The position numbers and the translations under genes are program-made. This document shows, one piece after another, positions 63,701 to 64,000 of a stretch of 64,000 bases of DNA (its first letter is position 1; each line of letters begins with the position of its first letter). The stretch is taken from assembly GCF_001522545.3 (NCBI RefSeq), contig NC_031773.1:18610302-18674301 (forward strand), read 5' to 3'. The notes under the pieces are model-generated. The model saw nothing but the letters and a program-made list of their open reading frames with translations, was not told where the DNA came from and searched no databases. Source of the DNA: Parus major. Taxonomy: Eukaryota; Chordata; Aves; Passeriformes; Paridae.

Positions 63701-63851
63701 TAGGCTGAAAATGCTCATCAGCATTATTATTTTCTGGCTCTGGCATGGGCAGTGCTTTGTCAGCAGCAGCAGCAGCAGCATATCCCTGCTCAGGCTCAGA
63801 TTCTATTCTGGCAACTGTCTCATTAGATTGCAGAGGTTTCACAAAAGACAC
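54618..63851 (-). CDS. TUBGCP6: TUBGCP6, gamma-tubulin complex component 6 (C-terminal 901 residues; 5' part outside window)
   Basis: Minus-strand exons 63851-62534, 62111-62056, 61803-61617, 61351-61183, 59921-59780, 58803-58609, 58351-58219, 57990-57777, 56729-56530 and 54709-54618 join in frame (2706 nt including the TGA stop). Human GCP6 is about 1,819 aa, so roughly half is here. The product is a subunit of the gamma-tubulin ring complex that nucleates microtubules at centrosomes. Seen in order: an acidic Ser-rich linker with an Ala run, seven consecutive 27-residue repeats (62766-63332) in the first exon, a charged linker, then the conserved C-terminal GCP (GRIP2) region ending RINFNNYYKDN. 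GRIP2 regions bind gamma-tubulin. The repeat block is specific to GCP6 among the GCPs and has been linked to keratin binding and PLK4 phosphorylation. All introns are GT-AG except the one after 57777, which starts GC. The gene is convergent with SELENOO. Confidence 0.95.
54710..56529 (-). other. TUBGCP6: TUBGCP6 last intron
   Basis: 1.8 kb, with an A-rich low-complexity tract at about 54791-54850. Nothing else recognised. Confidence 0.7.
56530..56729 (-). CDS. TUBGCP6: TUBGCP6 penultimate exon
   Basis: 200 nt. Includes GLLTEKAAPVMNIIHSIFSL and HPNFGLMQQSYNTFKYYSHF. Donor gtaaga; it begins in phase 2 and ends in phase 1. Confidence 0.96.
57777..57990 (-). CDS. TUBGCP6: TUBGCP6 exon with GC donor
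   Basis: 214 nt. Includes QFRQLQLYKHEMQHFVKVIQ and GYIANQILHVTWCEF. It ends ATC TTC AG followed by gcaagc, so the intron begins with GC. Both neighbouring phases and protein continuity (FR-GLLTEK) require this boundary. Confidence 0.94.
58219..58351 (-). CDS. TUBGCP6: TUBGCP6 exon
   Basis: 133 nt, starting VDWPLNIVITESCMNKY and ending FHLKRT. Donor gtaagt, phase 1. Confidence 0.95.
58609..58803 (-). CDS. TUBGCP6: TUBGCP6 exon
   Basis: 195 nt, phase 0 both ends. Includes GQTPGELLNPLVLNSILNKA and SCLELRYK. Donor gtaaga. Confidence 0.96.
59780..59921 (-). CDS. TUBGCP6: TUBGCP6 exon
   Basis: 142 nt. Includes SLVNKAIVDYYFVELN and HFLLMEDGEFAQSLSDLLFE, a hallmark of the GCP C-terminal core. Donor gtattt, phase 0. 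Confidence 0.96.
59922..61182 (-). other. TUBGCP6: TUBGCP6 intron with a pseudo-exon
   Basis: 1.26 kb. The flanking exons join directly (CA + T gives the conserved His). It contains the exon-like segment 60176-60243, described among the findings; nothing else recognised. Confidence 0.7.
61183..61351 (-). CDS. TUBGCP6: TUBGCP6 exon
   Basis: 169 nt. Includes EPPVSHLLHHVIPRSYTFPV and LSLPVLMKRSITAPLVS. The donor gtgagt leaves phase 2. Confidence 0.95.
61617..61803 (-). CDS. TUBGCP6: TUBGCP6 exon, charged linker
   Basis: 187 nt. Begins REEPEKAIPQ and ends KYQDSYDLM. It is weakly conserved but phase-consistent on both sides; the acceptor at 61804-61805 is fixed by phase (an alternative AG lies 2 nt into the exon). 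Confidence 0.85.
62056..62111 (-). CDS. TUBGCP6: TUBGCP6 microexon-sized linker exon
   Basis: 56 nt: IADIVNKDPSSDSSQSLQ. Acceptor tttttacag, donor gtaaga. It is called from splice sites and phase because its sequence is not distinctive. Confidence 0.8.
62534..63851 (-). CDS. TUBGCP6: TUBGCP6 large repeat exon
   Basis: 1318 nt, the GCP6-specific exon. It begins VSFVKPLQSNE after the acceptor at 63852-63853; the first codon is GTG in mid-protein, not a start. Ser/Glu-rich sequence with an Ala run is followed by the 27-residue repeats and a Lys/Glu-rich end. Donor gtaaaa, phase 1. Confidence 0.95.
62766..63332 (-). repeat. TUBGCP6: seven tandem 27-residue repeats inside TUBGCP6
   Basis: 81-nt units with the core R-P-R-W-N-x-H-G-H-A-S-x-x-x-I-K-I-G-E. 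The best units are at about 62847-63170; the unit at about 63171-63251 has lost the Trp and the IGE motif, and the last has SPFGH. A decayed eighth unit (AAWQGHVGVGENV) precedes them. Confidence 0.93.
63761..63780 (-). repeat. TUBGCP6: (CAG)n trinucleotide run coding poly-Ala in TUBGCP6
   Basis: Six to seven cag units on the plus strand, read on the minus strand as GCT/GCC-type Ala codons (six Ala after Gly-Tyr). Confidence 0.9.
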
Positions 63852-64000
63852 CTAAAAAAGAAATAATTATTAGACTGTATAGCTGGTCACATATCAACCT
63901 ACTAATTAAGGTATCACTTTATTACAGGATTAAAAATTCTCAAATTTTTTCTGATGCACTATAAATGATAACTACGCACTTCACTGTTACTGTGAACATT
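63852..64000 (-). other. TUBGCP6: TUBGCP6 intron, cut by the window edge
   Basis: Ends (minus strand) in a branch-point-like CTAATAAT, a T-rich tract and an ag acceptor. The upstream exons lie beyond the window. Confidence 0.85.

Noticed and set aside
63849..63851. GTG at the start of the large TUBGCP6 frame as a translation start
   Set aside because: It is the first codon after a splice acceptor in the middle of the protein.
62758..63866. Plus-strand open frames opposite the TUBGCP6 repeat exon
   Set aside because: Complementary shadows of a strongly conserved minus-strand coding exon.

Overview
The window looks like a vertebrate nuclear chromosome, almost certainly from a bird and probably a songbird. 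It carries CR1 LINE fragments on both strands, a decayed tRNA-Ile/CR1 composite SINE of the songbird type, ERV-type LTR remnants and a long (GGCTC)n pentamer array. The three genes recognised, TRABD, SELENOO and TUBGCP6, have the order and orientation of the human 22q13.33 block. All exon models were built by hand from reading frame, splice consensus and remembered similarity to the human proteins; no alignment or search was run.

Layout: 1-6154 is upstream or 5'-intron sequence of TRABD with one CR1 copy at 2767-3546. TRABD coding exons run on the plus strand from 6194 to 24953 (nine coding exons, 373 aa), followed by AT-rich sequence that may be 3'UTR as far as about 28.0 kb. An LTR remnant (about 30.3-30.96 kb, minus) lies just before a CpG island holding the SELENOO promoter and first exon (31.2-32.0 kb). 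SELENOO runs 31394-42866 on the plus strand (nine coding exons, 664 aa), ending Thr-Sec-Ser-Ser-stop, and a SECIS hairpin can be folded in its 3'UTR at 43186-43254. From about 43.6 to 53.9 kb I see no recognisable gene; it holds an LTR remnant, a CR1 fragment and an orphan CpG-rich island with the pentamer array (51.93-52.9 kb). The 3' half of TUBGCP6 fills 54618-63851 on the minus strand (ten coding exons, 901 C-terminal residues) and continues past the right edge.

The three genes do not form a pathway. TRABD is a TraB-family protein with a probable C-terminal membrane anchor; SELENOO is a mitochondrial selenoprotein pseudokinase that AMPylates proteins; TUBGCP6 is a large gamma-tubulin ring complex subunit. 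SELENOO and TUBGCP6 are convergent. The best items for a second look are the Sec codon with its SECIS (AA apical motif, GUGA core), a GC-AG intron and a possible poison exon in TUBGCP6, the orphan CpG island, and the LTR abutting the SELENOO promoter.
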